A stretch of 5,441 nucleotides of DNA, taken from Bacteroidia bacterium (GTDB lineage Bacteria; Bacteroidota; Bacteroidia; UBA8524). Every line of letters begins with the position of its first letter. Position 1 is the stretch's first letter. Where the stretch lies: assembly GCA_023277325.1 (NCBI GenBank), contig JALRIQ010000141.1:1-5441 (forward strand), read 5' to 3'. Under the pieces are notes generated by a model. That model was not told where the DNA came from. It saw nothing but the letters and a program-made list of their open reading frames with translations, and made no database searches. The translations under genes were made by a program, and so were the position numbers. Shown here one piece after another: positions 5,266 through 5,441 of this stretch.

Positions 5266-5441
5266 TTACTGGGTGATCACCAAAGATTCTTGGGCATTCC
5301 AATCAGGGAAGCGCAGGTAATAAATACCCGGGCTAAGGCGACTTAGATCCAAGACAGTTTCCGAATCAGCACCAAGCATCCAGTTGCCCAAGTCTTTTCC
5401 TTGCGCATCATACAACTTGCACGAGCTGGTTGCTTGTGTGA
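5266..5441 (-). CDS. T9SS-secreted protein, C-terminal sorting domain fragment (runs off the right edge)
   Basis: The final 57 residues of a minus-strand protein are visible, ending with TAA at 5268-5266. The sequence contains KLYDAQGKDLGNWML, then ETVLDLSRLSPGIYYLRF and ends ESLVITQ. This is the pattern of the type A T9SS C-terminal sorting domain: a V/LYDxxGK strand, then DLSxLxxGIYxL, and a final short strand. By family knowledge, such domains direct a protein across the outer membrane through the type IX system and are then removed. The passenger domain lies outside the window, so the function of the protein cannot be stated. The final residues lack the common KxxK/R basic end, a small deviation. 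The gene converges on the small basic protein gene. Confidence 0.8.
   Translation of the reverse strand, partial: TQATSSCKLYDAQGKDLGNWMLGADSETVLDLSRLSPGIYYLRFPDWNAQESLVITQ

Overview
The window looks like chromosomal DNA from a member of the Bacteroidota, most plausibly of the Flavobacteriales type. Three independent signs support this. Several genes are preceded by the phylum's -7 element TAnnTTTG, twice with a TTG 19-20 nt upstream, and lack Shine-Dalgarno sequences. The right end encodes the tail of a protein with a type IX secretion (T9SS) sorting domain. The LuxC-like acyl-CoA reductase, short arginine decarboxylase and arginase are closest to the forms I recall from Flavobacteria. No mobile element, CRISPR array, tRNA or rRNA was seen. 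This is mostly ordinary housekeeping sequence, not an obvious novel system.

Layout. At the extreme left the first 11 codons of a 4Fe-4S ferredoxin run leftward out of the window. Divergent from it, with an 83 bp gap, is a LuxC-family acyl-CoA reductase (118-1134). Its ATG sits only 6 nt after a perfect promoter, so the transcript is probably leaderless or nearly so. Next comes a 182 bp non-coding gap. It is followed by a broken gene (about 1317-1787): a membrane segment, a PAS-like tail and a histidine-kinase-like helical domain, all in one frame but split by a TAA. Its last stop codon overlaps tail to tail with that of a minus-strand lipoprotein.

The centre holds an arginine-metabolism cluster. 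On the minus strand an arginase-family ureohydrolase (3429-2488) overlaps by ATGA with a rhodanese-thioredoxin fusion lipoprotein (2491-1784), which indicates a two-gene operon. Divergent from it is a 463-residue type III PLP arginine decarboxylase (3524-4915). The two enzymes could compete for arginine (urea plus ornithine versus agmatine), or, if the ureohydrolase really uses agmatine, act in sequence towards putrescine. The 94 bp between their starts holds a clear -7 element for the ureohydrolase and a 6-1-6 inverted repeat at its predicted transcription start, a possible operator.

The right end holds a 47-residue, strongly basic small protein (4984-5127) with its own well-matched promoter and an intrinsic terminator (5161-5187). 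It is followed by the 3' end of a minus-strand T9SS cargo protein.
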